Below are positions 16,009-25,425 of a stretch of 64,000 nucleotides of DNA, piece after piece. Numbering within the stretch: the first letter of the stretch is position 1; every line of letters starts with the position of its first letter. Origin of the DNA: Gammaproteobacteria bacterium (GTDB taxonomy: Bacteria; Pseudomonadota; Gammaproteobacteria; Burkholderiales; Rhodocyclaceae); the NCBI GenBank assembly GCA_018819515.1, contig JAHJPX010000008.1:124001-188000 (forward strand). Direction: 5' to 3'. Both the position numbers and the translations under genes were made by a program. The notes under the pieces are model-generated. The model made no database searches, was not told the origin of the DNA, and was given only the letters and a program-made list of their open reading frames with translations.

Positions 16009-17954
16009 TCCCCGAACTCGGCCATTTCGCGCTCATCCTCTCGTTGCTCGTCGCCGTGGTCCTCGGCGTGTTGCCGCTCGTCGGCGCGGCGCGAGGCAAT
16101 GCCACCTGGGTGGCGCTTGCCCGTCCCGCTGCCCAGGCGCATTTCCTGTTGATCGCGCTCAGTTTCGTCTGTCTCGGCTGGGCCTTCTACGCCAACGACT
16201 TTTCGGTGGCCTACGTCGCCCAGAATTCGAACTCGCTGCTGCCGACCATGTATCGCCTGTCCGCAGTCTGGGGGGGCCACGAAGGTTCGCTGCTGCTCTG
16301 GGTGCTCATGCTGGCCGGATGGACGATGGCTGTAGCCCTCTTCTCGAACCAACTGCCGGAAGCCATGGTCGCCCGCGTGCTGGGCGTGCTCGGGCTGGTC
16401 AGCGTCGGCTTGCTGGCCTTCATCCTGCTGACCTCCAACCCCTTCGAACGCCTGCTACCCGCTGCCGGCGACGGCCGCGACCTCAACCCGCTGTTGCAGG
16501 ACCCCGGCTTGGTCTTCCATCCGCCCATGCTCTACATGGGCTACGTCGGCTTCGCGGTCGCCTTCGCTTTCGCCATCGCTGCCCTGCTCGCCGGCCAGCT
16601 CGACGCCGCATGGGCACGCTGGTCGCGACCCTGGACCATCGCGGCGTGGATATTCCTCACGCTCGGTATCGCCCTCGGTTCCTGGTGGGCCTACTACGAG
16701 CTCGGCTGGGGCGGCTGGTGGTTCTGGGACCCGGTCGAGAACGCCTCTTTCATGCCCTGGCTGGTCGGCACGGCGCTGATCCACTCACTGGCCGTCACCG
16801 AAAAGCGCGGCAGCTTCAAGAACTGGACGGTGTTGCTGGCCATCGCCGCTTTCTCGCTCTCGCTGCTGGGCACCTTCCTTGTCCGCTCGGGCGTGCTGAC
16901 GTCGGTGCACGCCTTCGCCACCGACCCGCGCCGCGGCATCTTCATCCTGCTGTTGCTTGCGCTCGTCGTCGGGAGTTCGCTGACGCTGTTCGCCTGGCGC
17001 GCGCCGAAGGTCAGCCTGGGCGGAGCCTTTTCGCTCGCCTCCCGTGAAACGCTGCTGCTGATGAACAATGTATTGCTGGTCGTCGCAGCCGGCGCGGTGC
17101 TGCTCGGCACGCTGTACCCGCTGATCATCGACGCGCTGAACCTCGGCAAGCTCTCGGTCGGCCCGCCCTACTTCAACACAGTGTTCGTGCCGGTCATGGT
17201 GCCGCTGTTGTTCCTGATGGCAGCCGGCCCGATCGCGCGCTGGAAACACGCCGACCTGAAGCAGATCGGACTGCGTCTTCGCGTCGTCGCGGCAATCGCG
17301 GTGGTTGCGGGAGTTGGCCTGCCCTTCCTCGCCGGCGGCTGGTCGCCGCTGATCGCCCTGGGTCTCATCGCCGCAGTATGGATTGCAGCGTCCACGGTCA
17401 TGCAGATCATCGAGCGACTGAAAGTCAGCCGTGGCGCCACGCCGAGTTTCTGGGGCATGCACATCGCCCACCTGGGCGTCGCGGTGTTCGTCGTCGGCGT
17501 AACGATGGTCGGCGGCTACCAGGAAGAAAGGGACGTCCGCATGGCGCCGGGCGACACCGTCGATGTCGGCGGCTATACCTTTACGTTCGTCGGCATCCGC
17601 GAAGCCCAGGGCCCGAACTACACGGCCTTCGTCGGCGACGTCGATCTGAGCGTGGACGGCCGCATCGTCAGGCGCATGAATCCCGAGAAGCGCAACTACG
17701 TGACATCGAGCATGCCGATGACTGAGGCCGCGATCGACTCGGGCATCACGCGCGATGTCTACGTCTCGCTCGGCGAAGCGCTGCCCGACGGCGCCTGGGC
17801 CGTGCGGGTTTACTACAAGCCGTTCGTCGACTGGATCTGGTTCGGCTGCCTGTTCATGGCCATCGGCGGCCTGATCGCAGCCGCCGACAGGCGCTATCGC
17901 CTCAAGGCTCACGCGACAAAGAGTCTCGGCGCATTGGAGGGTGTCCGTCCGTGA
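16005..17954 (+). CDS. ccmF: Cytochrome c haem lyase subunit CcmF
   Basis: 649 aa multi-helix membrane protein with the haem motif GWGGWWFWDPVENASFMPW and conserved His residues. With CcmH and CcmI it ligates haem to apocytochromes. One copy of the dispersed repeat (17421-17443) is read in frame as KVSRGATP in the loop before the last conserved helix pair, without disturbing the frame. Overlaps ccmG by 4 bp. Confidence 0.95.
   Translation: MIPELGHFALILSLLVAVVLGVLPLVGAARGNATWVALARPAAQAHFLLIALSFVCLGWAFYANDFSVAYVAQNSNSLLPTMYRLSAVWGGHEGSLLLWVLMLAGWTMAVALFSNQLPEAMVARVLGVLGLVSVGLLAFILLTSNPFERLLPAAGDGRDLNPLLQDPGLVFHPPMLYMGYVGFAVAFAFAIAALLAGQLDAAWARWSRPWTIAAWIFLTLGIALGSWWAYYELGWGGWWFWDPVENASFMPWLVGTALIHSLAVTEKRGSFKNWTVLLAIAAFSLSLLGTFLVRSGVLTSVHAFATDPRRGIFILLLLALVVGSSLTLFAWRAPKVSLGGAFSLASRETLLLMNNVLLVVAAGAVLLGTLYPLIIDALNLGKLSVGPPYFNTVFVPVMVPLLFLMAAGPIARWKHADLKQIGLRLRVVAAIAVVAGVGLPFLAGGWSPLIALGLIAAVWIAASTVMQIIERLKVSRGATPSFWGMHIAHLGVAVFVVGVTMVGGYQEERDVRMAPGDTVDVGGYTFTFVGIREAQGPNYTAFVGDVDLSVDGRIVRRMNPEKRNYVTSSMPMTEAAIDSGITRDVYVSLGEALPDGAWAVRVYYKPFVDWIWFGCLFMAIGGLIAAADRRYRLKAHATKSLGALEGVRP
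17421..17443 (+). repeat. Dispersed 23-bp repeat, copy 3, inside ccmF
   Basis: AAAGTCAGCC ... CCACGCC followed by GAG, translated as KVSRGATP in the sense frame. Confidence 0.8.
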
Positions 17955-18478
17955 ACCGCTTTCTGCTACCCCTTGCCCTGTTCGTCGTCCTGGTCGGCTT
18001 TCTCGCCGTCGGCCTGAATCGCGATCCGCGCGACGTGCCGTCGCCCTTGGTCGGCAAGCCGGCGCCTTCCTTCGAAGTGCCGCAAGTCGCCGACCCCGGC
18101 CAGACGTTTTCGCCGAAACAGATGCTGGGCAAGGTCTGGCTGCTCAACGTCTGGGCATCGTGGTGCGTCTCCTGCCGGCAGGAACACCCGATCCTGGTCG
18201 AGTACACGCGCAACGGCGGCACCATGCCGATCATCGGCCTCAACTACAAGGATCAACGCAGCGACGGCCTGAACTGGCTACAGCAGTTGGGCGACCCCTA
18301 CCTGCTGTCGGCCTTCGATGCCGACGGCCGCGTCGGTATCGACTACGGCGTCTATGGCGTGCCCGAGTCGTATTTGATCGACAAAGCGGGAGTGATCCGC
18401 TTCAAGCAGACCGGCCCCATTACGCCGGAAGTGATGAACGGGAAGATCCTGCCGCTGGCGAAGGAACTGGACCAATGA
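17951..18478 (+). CDS. ccmG: Periplasmic thiol:disulfide oxidoreductase CcmG (DsbE)
   Basis: 175 aa thioredoxin-fold protein with an N-terminal membrane anchor (residues 4-22) and active site WCVSC (Cys72, Cys75). It keeps apocytochrome CXXCH cysteines reduced. The GTG start lies in the ccmF stop region; the end overlaps ccmH as ATGA. Family features GKVWLLNVWASWC and YGVYGVPESYLID are present. Confidence 0.94.
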   Translation: MNRFLLPLALFVVLVGFLAVGLNRDPRDVPSPLVGKPAPSFEVPQVADPGQTFSPKQMLGKVWLLNVWASWCVSCRQEHPILVEYTRNGGTMPIIGLNYKDQRSDGLNWLQQLGDPYLLSAFDADGRVGIDYGVYGVPESYLIDKAGVIRFKQTGPITPEVMNGKILPLAKELDQ

Positions 18479-18936
18479 AATTCCTTATCGCGCTGGGCGC
18501 GGCACTGCTGCTGGCCGGAACTGCCCTGGCCAAGGAGGCGGCGCCGCTCGCCGAGGACGAGGCGGTCGAAAAGCGCCTGATCAACATCGCCGAGGAATTG
18601 CGCTGTCTGGTCTGTCAGAACGAATCGCTGGCCGGCTCGCGTGCCGATCTCGCCGAGGACCTGCGACGGGAAGTGCGCAATCTGATCAAGCAGGGCAAGA
18701 CCGACCAGGAGGTCAAGGACTTTCTGGTCAGCCGCTACGGCGATTTCGTGCTCTACCGCCCCCCCGTCAAGCCGACCACCTGGCTGCTCTGGGCCGGCCC
18801 GTTCCTGCTCCTGATCGGCGGTATCGCGGCACTGATTGCCTTCTTGCGGCGCCGTAGCGCGCAGGTTGCGCCAGCCGCCAAACTGAGCGATGAAGACCGA
18901 AAGCGCGCCGAAGCCTTGCTGAAAGACAATTCATGA
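18475..18936 (+). CDS. ccmH: Cytochrome c maturation protein CcmH (CycL type)
   Basis: 153 aa: signal peptide (cleavage after ALA near residue 19), the thiol motif LRCLVCQ (Cys44, Cys47) and one C-terminal membrane helix (WLLWAGPFLLLIGGIAALIAF). It exchanges disulfides with apocytochrome c. It lacks the TPR part found in long CcmH; that part is the next gene, ccmI. Confidence 0.93.
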   Translation: MKFLIALGAALLLAGTALAKEAAPLAEDEAVEKRLINIAEELRCLVCQNESLAGSRADLAEDLRREVRNLIKQGKTDQEVKDFLVSRYGDFVLYRPPVKPTTWLLWAGPFLLLIGGIAALIAFLRRRSAQVAPAAKLSDEDRKRAEALLKDNS

Positions 18937-20120
18937 CCGGATTCTTGATTGCCACCGCCCTGGTCCTGGCGACGGCGCTGGCCCTGCTCTCGCGGCCCTG
19001 GTGGCGACGACGCGCGTCGGATGGCACGTCGCGGCGGGATCTGAACACGACGATCTATCGCGACCAGCTGGCCGAACTGGAGCGCGACCGCGCCAGCGGC
19101 CAATTGGGCGAGGCCGACTACGAGGATGCGCGCGCCGAGCTTCAGCGCCGCCTGCTCGAAGATGCCGAGCAGGATGACACCCGGCTCGCCGCGCCCGCGC
19201 ATCCCAAGCGCACATTGATCGTACTGCTGCTGGCGATCCCGCTGCTCGGCGTCGGCTTGTACACCTGGCTCGGCAGCCCTGCCGCGCTGGACCAGATGCA
19301 GCGCCGCGACTTCACCCAGCAGGATATCGACAGGATGGTGGCCGACCTCGCCGCCAAGCTGGAAAACGAGCCCGACAACCTCCAGGGCTGGGCGATGCTG
19401 GCCCGTTCCTACAAGGCGATGCGGCGGCCTGCGGAAGCGGAACGCGCGTATCAGAAGGCCTGGGCGCTGGTCGAGACCGATCCGCAGTTGTTGGCGGACT
19501 ATGCCGACCTCCTGGCCAGCAAGGCCGGCGATCTCGCCGGCCGGCCCGAAGAACTGGTGGCAATGGCGCTCAGGCTCGACCCCGACCACCTGCAATCGCT
19601 CTGGCTCGCCGGCACGGCGGCCTTCAATCGCGCCGATTACGCCAAGGCGGTCGGCTTCTGGCAGCGCGCCCAGCGACAGATTCCCCCCGATTCCGAGGAT
19701 GGCCGGATGCTGGCCAACATCGTCGCGGAAGCGGAACAGAAGATGGGCGGAAGCAAGAAAACACCCGCCGCCGCGTCGACCGGCGTGCGCGGCCGGGTCG
19801 AACTGGCCGCAGCGCTGAAAGCCAAGGCCGCCCCCTCGGATACCATATTCATCTCCGCCAAGGAAGCCGGCGGCCCGCCAATGCCGCTCGCCGCCAAGCG
19901 GGTGCGCGTCGCCGACCTGCCGATGGACTTCAGCCTCGACGATGCCGATGCGCTGATGCCTGACCGCACGCTGTCTTCCGCAAAGGCGATTCTGGTCGAA
20001 GCGCGAGTCTCGAAAAGCGGCAATGCGATTTCCCAGCCGGGCGACCTCAAGGGCAGCGTCGGTCCGGTCAAGCCCGGCGCCAAGGGACTTCGCCTGACCA
20101 TCGACCGGGTCGTCCAGTAA
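18933..20120 (+). CDS. ccmI: Cytochrome c maturation TPR protein CcmI (CycH)
   Basis: 395 aa. An N-terminal helix and a second helix (TLIVLLLAIPLLGVGLYTWLG) flank a cytoplasmic loop. A periplasmic TPR region (about residues 130-240; LQGWAMLARSYKAMRRPAEAERAYQKA) and a C-terminal domain follow. It presents apocytochrome to CcmF/H. Last gene of the operon; it overlaps ccmH by 4 bp, and a repeat copy starts 11 bp after its stop. Confidence 0.92.
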   Translation: MTGFLIATALVLATALALLSRPWWRRRASDGTSRRDLNTTIYRDQLAELERDRASGQLGEADYEDARAELQRRLLEDAEQDDTRLAAPAHPKRTLIVLLLAIPLLGVGLYTWLGSPAALDQMQRRDFTQQDIDRMVADLAAKLENEPDNLQGWAMLARSYKAMRRPAEAERAYQKAWALVETDPQLLADYADLLASKAGDLAGRPEELVAMALRLDPDHLQSLWLAGTAAFNRADYAKAVGFWQRAQRQIPPDSEDGRMLANIVAEAEQKMGGSKKTPAAASTGVRGRVELAAALKAKAAPSDTIFISAKEAGGPPMPLAAKRVRVADLPMDFSLDDADALMPDRTLSSAKAILVEARVSKSGNAISQPGDLKGSVGPVKPGAKGLRLTIDRVVQ

Positions 20121-20130
20121 GCGATCGCGA

Positions 20131-20153
20131 AAAGTCAGCCGTGGCGGCACGCC
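20131..20153 (+). repeat. Dispersed 23-bp repeat, copy 4
   Basis: AAAGTCAGCC ... GCACGCC followed by GAG, in the short gap between convergent ccmI and the DUF3460 gene. Confidence 0.8.
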
Positions 20154-20180
20154 GAGCTGGCGCGCCACCCGGCGCACGCG

Positions 20181-20369
20181 TCAATTGACGTCGTAGTAGT
20201 ACGGCTTCTGCGGCACACGGCTGGCGGCTAGGCGCCTGGTCGCGTCCTGATCCTGCGCCGGCTTGTCCCACCAGAGCGCACGGCCGCTCTTCTGCATCTG
20301 CACTTCCTCGGGATGCTTCTCCAGCCACTCGCGCATCCACTTGGTGTGTTCCGATTCATACATCGCCAT
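20181..20369 (-). CDS. DUF3460 family small protein
   Basis: 62 aa soluble protein beginning MAMYESEHTKWMREWLEKHP with GRALWWDKP and a PYYYDVN end, which fits the small betaproteobacterial DUF3460 family of unknown function. The start at 20369 has GGAGAGG upstream. The same frame is open far into spoT, but only this part resembles a protein. It lies 14 bp downstream of spoT and is probably co-transcribed. Confidence 0.8.
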   Translation of the reverse strand: MAMYESEHTKWMREWLEKHPEEVQMQKSGRALWWDKPAQDQDATRRLAASRVPQKPYYYDVN

Positions 20370-20383
20370 GCTGCCTCTCCTCC

Positions 20384-22621
20384 TTATTCCTTGATCCGGT
20401 AAACGCGCACAACCTCGGGAATGCGTCGCACGCGCCGCAGCAGGTTCGCCAGGTGCCCGCGGTTGTTCACCTGTAGCGCAAAGTAAATCGAAGTCGTCTG
20501 GCCGCGGTCGTCGTCCATGCTGACGTTGACGATGTTGGAGTTTTCCTCGGCCATGGCCGCCGCGATCTTCGCCAGGACGCCGCGTTGATTCTCGACGACG
20601 ATACGCAGGCCGACATCGAAGGAGCCGCGCACATCGGGATCCCAATCGACGTCGACCCAGTCGTTGCGTTCGCCGCGCTGGCGGGCGAGCGTCGAGCAGT
20701 CGTGCGTATGCACCACCAGCCCGTGTCCGCGGCGGATGATGCCGATGATGGGGTCGCCCGGGATCGGCCGGCAGCACTTTCCCAACTGGACGGCGACGCC
20801 TTCCGTGCCGCGAATCAGGATCGCCGAGCTCTGACGGCCTTCCGCATCGCCGGTCGTCTCCGGTACCTGGCGGTCGCGCAACTCTGCCAGCCGCCGGGCA
20901 ACGATGGCCGGCAGGCGCACGCCCAGACCGATTTCGGTCAGCACCTGTCGTTTGCCCTTGGGCGCCAATTCGCGCAGGAAGCGCTCCCAGGTCGCTGCGT
21001 CGACGTCGCCGCGATTGATGCCGAAATTGCGCAACGCCTGGCCCAGCAGACGCTTGCCGAGCGCGACCGATTCCTTTTGTTGCTGCGTCTTGAGGAAATG
21101 GCGAATCTGCGCCCGCGCCTTGCCCGTCACCACGTAGGACAGCCAGCCGGGATTGGGGCTGGCCGAGATGGCGGTGATGATTTCGACGCGATCGCCATTC
21201 TTGAGTTCGGTGCGCAACGGCATCGATTCGAAGTTCACCCGGCAAGCGACGCAACGGTTGCCGATGTCGGTGTGTACCGCGTAGGCGAAGTCGACCGGCG
21301 TCGCGCCGCGCGGCAGCGCCAGGATCTTGCCCCGTGGAGTAAACACGTACACCTCTCCGGGAAACAGGTCGACCTTGACGTGCTCGAGAAACTCGGTGGA
21401 ATCGCCCGAGGCGGACTGCAGTTCGAGCAGCGACTGCAACCAGTTGTGCGTGGTCTGCTGCAGGTCGGACATCGCCTGCTCGTCCTTGTACAGCCAGTGC
21501 GAGGCGACACCGGATTCGGCGACGTGGTTCATTTCGGCGGTGCGAATCTGCACCTCGACCGGCGTGCCGTACGGTCCGATGAGCGTCGTATGCAGCGACT
21601 GGTAGCCGTTGGCCTTGGGGATCGCGATGTAATCCTTGAACTTGCCCGGCACCGGCTTGAACAGGCCATGCAACGCGCCAAGCGCCAGATAGCAGGTCGG
21701 GTTGTCCTTGACGATTATGCGAAAGCCGTAGATGTCGAGCACCTGCGAGAAGGTCAGGTGCTTTTCGCGCATCTTGCGATAGATGCCATACAGGTGCTTC
21801 TCGCGACCGATCACCTCCGCCTCGATGCCGCGAGCCGGAAGGAGGTCGCGGATCGCCTCGAGGATCTTGCCGACCACCTCGCGGCGGTTGCCGCGTGCCT
21901 GCCTTACCGCTTTCACCAGTACCCGGTAGCGGTTCGGATACAGATGGCGGAAAGCCAGTTCCTGCATCTCGCGGTAGAGATCGTTGAGGCCGAGGCGGTT
22001 GGCGATTGGCGCGTAGATATCGAGCGTCTCGCGCGCAATGCGGCGGCGCTTCTCGGGCCGCACCACATCGAGCGTGCGCATGTTGTGCAGGCGGTCGGCA
22101 AGCTTGACCAGGATGACGCGTACATCGCGCGCCATCGCCAGCAGCATCTTGCGGAAATTCTCCGCCTGCGCTTCCTCGTAGGACTGGTTCTCGATGCGAT
22201 CAAGCTTCGAGACGCCATCGACCAGTTCGGCGGCGGTCTTGCCGAACTTTTCAGTCAGTTGCTCCTTGCTGACTGCAGCGTCTTCCATCACGTCGTGAAG
22301 AAGCGCCGCGATCAGGGCCTGCGGATCGAGACGCCACCCGGCCAGCGTGCCGGCAACGGCGAGCGGGTGGGACACATAGGGTTCGCCGCTGGTGCGGTAC
22401 TGCCCGCGATGCGCCTCGACGGAAAAGTGGTAGGCAGCCTCGACCTGCGCCACATCCTCGGGCTTTAGATAGGCGGCGATACTGGCGCGGAAGCGGTCGA
22501 GATCTTCGGCGAGGTCGACCGGCGGATGCAAATCATCCACCAGGACGGCCGCTTCGTCGGCGGGTGCCGACGGACGGATCAGGCGTGGCGAGAACGGGAG
22601 TATGGCGGCCATAGTTCCCAT
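20384..22621 (-). CDS. spoT: Bifunctional (p)ppGpp synthetase/hydrolase SpoT
   Basis: 745 aa stringent-response enzyme. The HD hydrolase domain keeps its metal residues (ALLHDVMED, and VKLADRLHNMRT). The synthetase domain follows (KHLYGIYRKM, YGFRIIVKDN, DYIAIPKANGYQSLHTT, VEVQIRT). Then come TGS (VYVFTPRGKILALPRGATPVDFAYAVHT), a zinc-finger-like/helical part (GKCCRPIPGDPIIG) and a C-terminal ACT domain. An intact HD site points to the SpoT type. Start at 22621 or 22612 (MAAILPFSP). In order yicC-gmk-rpoZ-spoT, as in many proteobacteria. Confidence 0.95.
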   Translation of the reverse strand: MGTMAAILPFSPRLIRPSAPADEAAVLVDDLHPPVDLAEDLDRFRASIAAYLKPEDVAQVEAAYHFSVEAHRGQYRTSGEPYVSHPLAVAGTLAGWRLDPQALIAALLHDVMEDAAVSKEQLTEKFGKTAAELVDGVSKLDRIENQSYEEAQAENFRKMLLAMARDVRVILVKLADRLHNMRTLDVVRPEKRRRIARETLDIYAPIANRLGLNDLYREMQELAFRHLYPNRYRVLVKAVRQARGNRREVVGKILEAIRDLLPARGIEAEVIGREKHLYGIYRKMREKHLTFSQVLDIYGFRIIVKDNPTCYLALGALHGLFKPVPGKFKDYIAIPKANGYQSLHTTLIGPYGTPVEVQIRTAEMNHVAESGVASHWLYKDEQAMSDLQQTTHNWLQSLLELQSASGDSTEFLEHVKVDLFPGEVYVFTPRGKILALPRGATPVDFAYAVHTDIGNRCVACRVNFESMPLRTELKNGDRVEIITAISASPNPGWLSYVVTGKARAQIRHFLKTQQQKESVALGKRLLGQALRNFGINRGDVDAATWERFLRELAPKGKRQVLTEIGLGVRLPAIVARRLAELRDRQVPETTGDAEGRQSSAILIRGTEGVAVQLGKCCRPIPGDPIIGIIRRGHGLVVHTHDCSTLARQRGERNDWVDVDWDPDVRGSFDVGLRIVVENQRGVLAKIAAAMAEENSNIVNVSMDDDRGQTTSIYFALQVNNRGHLANLLRRVRRIPEVVRVYRIKE

Positions 22622-22634
22622 CTCGCCTACATCA

Positions 22635-22841
22635 TCAGGACTGACTGCGGGTCAGGATTTCCGGACCGTACTTGCCGGCGGCCAGCTCACGCAGGGCGAT
22701 CACGGTAGGCTTGTCGCGGTCTGGATCAACCATCGGCGTGCTGCCCATGGAGATCTGGCGAGCGCGGTAGGTCGCGGCCAGGGTCAGTTCGAAACGGTTG
22801 GGGAATTCCTTCATGCAATCTTCGACGGTCACGCGGGCCAT
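22635..22841 (-). CDS. rpoZ: RNA polymerase omega subunit
   Basis: 68 aa, with MARVTVEDCMKEFPNRFELTLAATYRARQ as in omega. It supports RNA polymerase assembly and the ppGpp site. It lies 18 bp after gmk and 13 bp before spoT, linking transcription and stringent control in one unit. Confidence 0.95.
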   Translation of the reverse strand: MARVTVEDCMKEFPNRFELTLAATYRARQISMGSTPMVDPDRDKPTVIALRELAAGKYGPEILTRSQS

Positions 22842-22859
22842 GGGGCAAATCCTTCAGGG

Positions 22860-23480
22860 TCAGTACTGCTCTAGAAAACGGAACATTTCGGGTTGGCGGG
22901 CTCGCTGGCTGGGCACGCGCAATCGCGCTGCGCGCACGGCTGCGGCGAGGTCATCGATCGCCACCTGCAAGTCTTTGTTGATTATAGCAAAATCAAACTC
23001 GCCCACGTGACGCATTTCGCCCAGCGCGGCGGCCACGCGGCGCTGGATGACGTCCTCGGCATCCTGGCCGCGGCTGCGCAAGCGCCGTTCCAGTTCGGCA
23101 ACCGACGGCGGCAGGATGAAGATACTCACGGCCTCGGGAAACAAGCGCCGCACCTGCTGCGCGCCCTGCCAGTCGATCTCCAGCAGCGTGTCGTGGCCAG
23201 ACTGCACCTGCTCGGCCAGCCAGACGCGCGAGGTGCCGTAGAAGTTACCGTGCACTTCCGCCCATTCAAGAAAATCGCCGTGGTCGCGCATGGCGGAAAA
23301 GACCGCGATGTCGATGAAGTTGTACTCGCGGCCATCCACCTCGCCCGGCCGCGGGGGTCGTGTCGTATATGACACCGAATGGCGGACCTGTGCATCGCGC
23401 TCCATCAGCATCTTGACCAAGGTGCTCTTGCCCGCGCCCGAAGGCGCGGAAACGACGATAAGGGTTCCGGCGCCTGCCAT
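22860..23480 (-). CDS. gmk: Guanylate kinase
   Basis: 206 aa. P-loop SAPSGAGKSTLVK, GMP-binding SYTTRPPRPGEVDGREYNF, and lid residues are all present. It phosphorylates GMP to GDP. I prefer ATG 23480 (GGAG 8 nt before, inside the yicC stop region) over the GTG at 23489. Confidence 0.95.
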   Translation of the reverse strand: MAGAGTLIVVSAPSGAGKSTLVKMLMERDAQVRHSVSYTTRPPRPGEVDGREYNFIDIAVFSAMRDHGDFLEWAEVHGNFYGTSRVWLAEQVQSGHDTLLEIDWQGAQQVRRLFPEAVSIFILPPSVAELERRLRSRGQDAEDVIQRRVAAALGEMRHVGEFDFAIINKDLQVAIDDLAAAVRAARLRVPSQRARQPEMFRFLEQY

Positions 23481-23485
23481 CGTCT

Positions 23486-24355
23486 TCACTCCAGGTTCTG
23501 TACCTGCTCGCGCATCTGCTCGATCAGGAGCTTGAGTTCAAGCGCGATGGCGGTCACCTCGCCCGACACGGATTTCGAGGCCAGCGTATTGGCCTCGCGG
23601 TTGAGTTCCTGCATGAGAAAGTCCAGCCGCTTGCCGACGGCGCCACCTTTTTCGACCACACGCTGAACTTCGTCGAGATGGGTGTTCAGGCGGGCCAGCT
23701 CTTCGGCCACATCGATGCGCGCGGCGAACACCCCGACTTCCTGGCGGATCCGTTCTTCGTCCAGCGCCGCCACGGCTTCGCGCAACTTGGTCGCCAGGCG
23801 CTGCTGGTAATCGGCCAGCGCCTGCGGAAGCATCGGGCCGACCTTGATGACCAGTTCGCGCATCCGCGCCACGCGCTCGAGTATGGTCGCAGCCAGCTTG
23901 GCGCCTTCGCGCAATCGGCTGGCGATGAATTCGTCAATGGCGTCCTTGGCCAGCAACAGGCATTCTGCCTGCAACTGCGCCGGATCGATGCTCTCGTCGC
24001 CGAGCATGCCGGGCCAGCGCAGCACTTCGGCGACCGACAGCGGCGCGGCGTCCGGCAAGGCGTGACGCACGGACCTTTCGAGTCGGACAAGCTGGTCGAG
24101 CAAGCCGGCATCAAAAGTCAGCTCTCGCGATACGCCGACCTGATGCAGCACCAGATTCAGGCGACACTCCAGCTTGCCGCGCTGAACGTGCGCCGACAGC
24201 GCCTCGCGCAAGGGCATGTCGAGAAAACGCAGTTCCTCGCCGGCGCGAAACACGATGTCCAGAAAACGCGCGTTGACGCTCTTGAGTTCCAGGTGAACTA
24301 CCGCGTTGCCGACGGCCCGGCGGTCGGCGGCATAGCCGGTCATGCTTTGGATCAT
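23486..24355 (-). CDS. yicC: YicC family endoribonuclease
   Basis: 289 aa with the family start MIQSMTGYA and end LKLLIEQMREQVQNLE. YicC proteins are stress-linked endoribonucleases. ATG 24355 chosen because the MTGYA motif starts there. A degenerate copy of the dispersed repeat (24114-24136) is read antisense as GVSRELTF in the middle of the protein, where other YicC proteins vary. First gene of the yicC-gmk-rpoZ-spoT unit, divergent from the kinase gene at 24481. Confidence 0.9.
   Translation of the reverse strand: MIQSMTGYAADRRAVGNAVVHLELKSVNARFLDIVFRAGEELRFLDMPLREALSAHVQRGKLECRLNLVLHQVGVSRELTFDAGLLDQLVRLERSVRHALPDAAPLSVAEVLRWPGMLGDESIDPAQLQAECLLLAKDAIDEFIASRLREGAKLAATILERVARMRELVIKVGPMLPQALADYQQRLATKLREAVAALDEERIRQEVGVFAARIDVAEELARLNTHLDEVQRVVEKGGAVGKRLDFLMQELNREANTLASKSVSGEVTAIALELKLLIEQMREQVQNLE
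24114..24136 (+). repeat. Dispersed 23-bp repeat, degenerate copy 5, inside yicC
   Basis: AAAGTCAGC at the start and GATACGCC at the end match; the centre differs. Read antisense in yicC. Confidence 0.55.
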
Positions 24356-24480
24356 GATGGTGATTTTCGCCCCTGGTCCCGCTTTCCGCCGGGTCAATCC
24401 CGCGGAAAAGCCGAGAATTAATGCCGGCAATGCGCAAAACCCGCCATGCCGGAACTACAATCTGCCGCAGTATAGCAACC

Positions 24481-25425
24481 ATGCCGACGCAGCAGACCAA
24501 CCATCCCCTTCCACCTGGATTCCAGCTGGATCGCTACCGCATCGAGCGGCAGCTATCGCTGGGCGGGTTCTCCATCGTCTACCTCGCCTACGACGAAGAC
24601 GGCACACCGGTGGCGATCAAGGAGTACCTGCCCAACTCGCTGGCGCTGCGCGCGGAAGGCCAGGTGACGCCGGCCATCTCCGACGAGCATCTGGGCGCCT
24701 TCCGTCACGGCATGAAGTGCTTCTTCGAGGAAGGCCGCGCACTCGCCCATCTCAGCCATCCCAACGTCGTACGCGTACTGAACTTCTTTCGCGCCAACGA
24801 AACGGTCTACATGGTCATGCAGTACGAACGCGGCCGCACCTTGCAGGAGCACATCCACAAGCATCGCGGCGAAATCCGCGAGACCTTCGTCCGCAACGTC
24901 TTCGCCCGTTTGCTCAACGGCCTGCGCGAAGTTCATGCACAGAAGCTGCTGCACCTCGACATCAAGCCCTCCAATGTCTACCTGCGCACCGATGGCAATC
25001 CGGTCCTGCTCGACTTCGGCGCCGCCCGACAGGCGTTGCGTACGGACGGCCCGATGCTGAAGCCTATGTACACGCCGGGCTTCGCCGCGCCAGAGCAATA
25101 CAAGGAACCGGAAGCAATGGGGCCCTGGACGGACATCTACGCCGTCGGGGCCAGCATGTACGCCTGCCTGGCGGGTGGCGCGCCACCCGCCGCCGACAAG
25201 CGATTGGAGCGCGACCAGTTGCAGTCGGCGCAAAAGCGCTGGGGCGACAAGTACTCCAAGCAATTGCTACAGGTAATCGACTGGTGCATGGTGCTCGATT
25301 CATCCGAGCGGCCGGCCAGCGTCTTCGTACTGCAAAAGGCGCTTGCCGAACGCCACCATGTGGTTCATCAACCCTCCTGGCTCGATAGCTTCAACCAGAG
25401 CCTGAAGATTCTCTTCCGCAAATGA
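24481..25425 (+). CDS. Serine/threonine protein kinase
   Basis: 314 aa soluble Hanks-type kinase. The glycine loop is LGGFSIVYLA, the ATP lysine is in VAIKEY, the catalytic loop is HLDIKPSNV (HLD in place of HRD), the metal motif is DFGAAR, and FAAPEQY matches APE. No membrane or sensor domain is visible. ATG 24481 chosen; the open frame from 24421 has no kinase resemblance. The end overlaps the phosphatase by 4 bp, giving a kinase/phosphatase pair. Targets unknown. Confidence 0.9.
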   Translation: MPTQQTNHPLPPGFQLDRYRIERQLSLGGFSIVYLAYDEDGTPVAIKEYLPNSLALRAEGQVTPAISDEHLGAFRHGMKCFFEEGRALAHLSHPNVVRVLNFFRANETVYMVMQYERGRTLQEHIHKHRGEIRETFVRNVFARLLNGLREVHAQKLLHLDIKPSNVYLRTDGNPVLLDFGAARQALRTDGPMLKPMYTPGFAAPEQYKEPEAMGPWTDIYAVGASMYACLAGGAPPAADKRLERDQLQSAQKRWGDKYSKQLLQVIDWCMVLDSSERPASVFVLQKALAERHHVVHQPSWLDSFNQSLKILFRK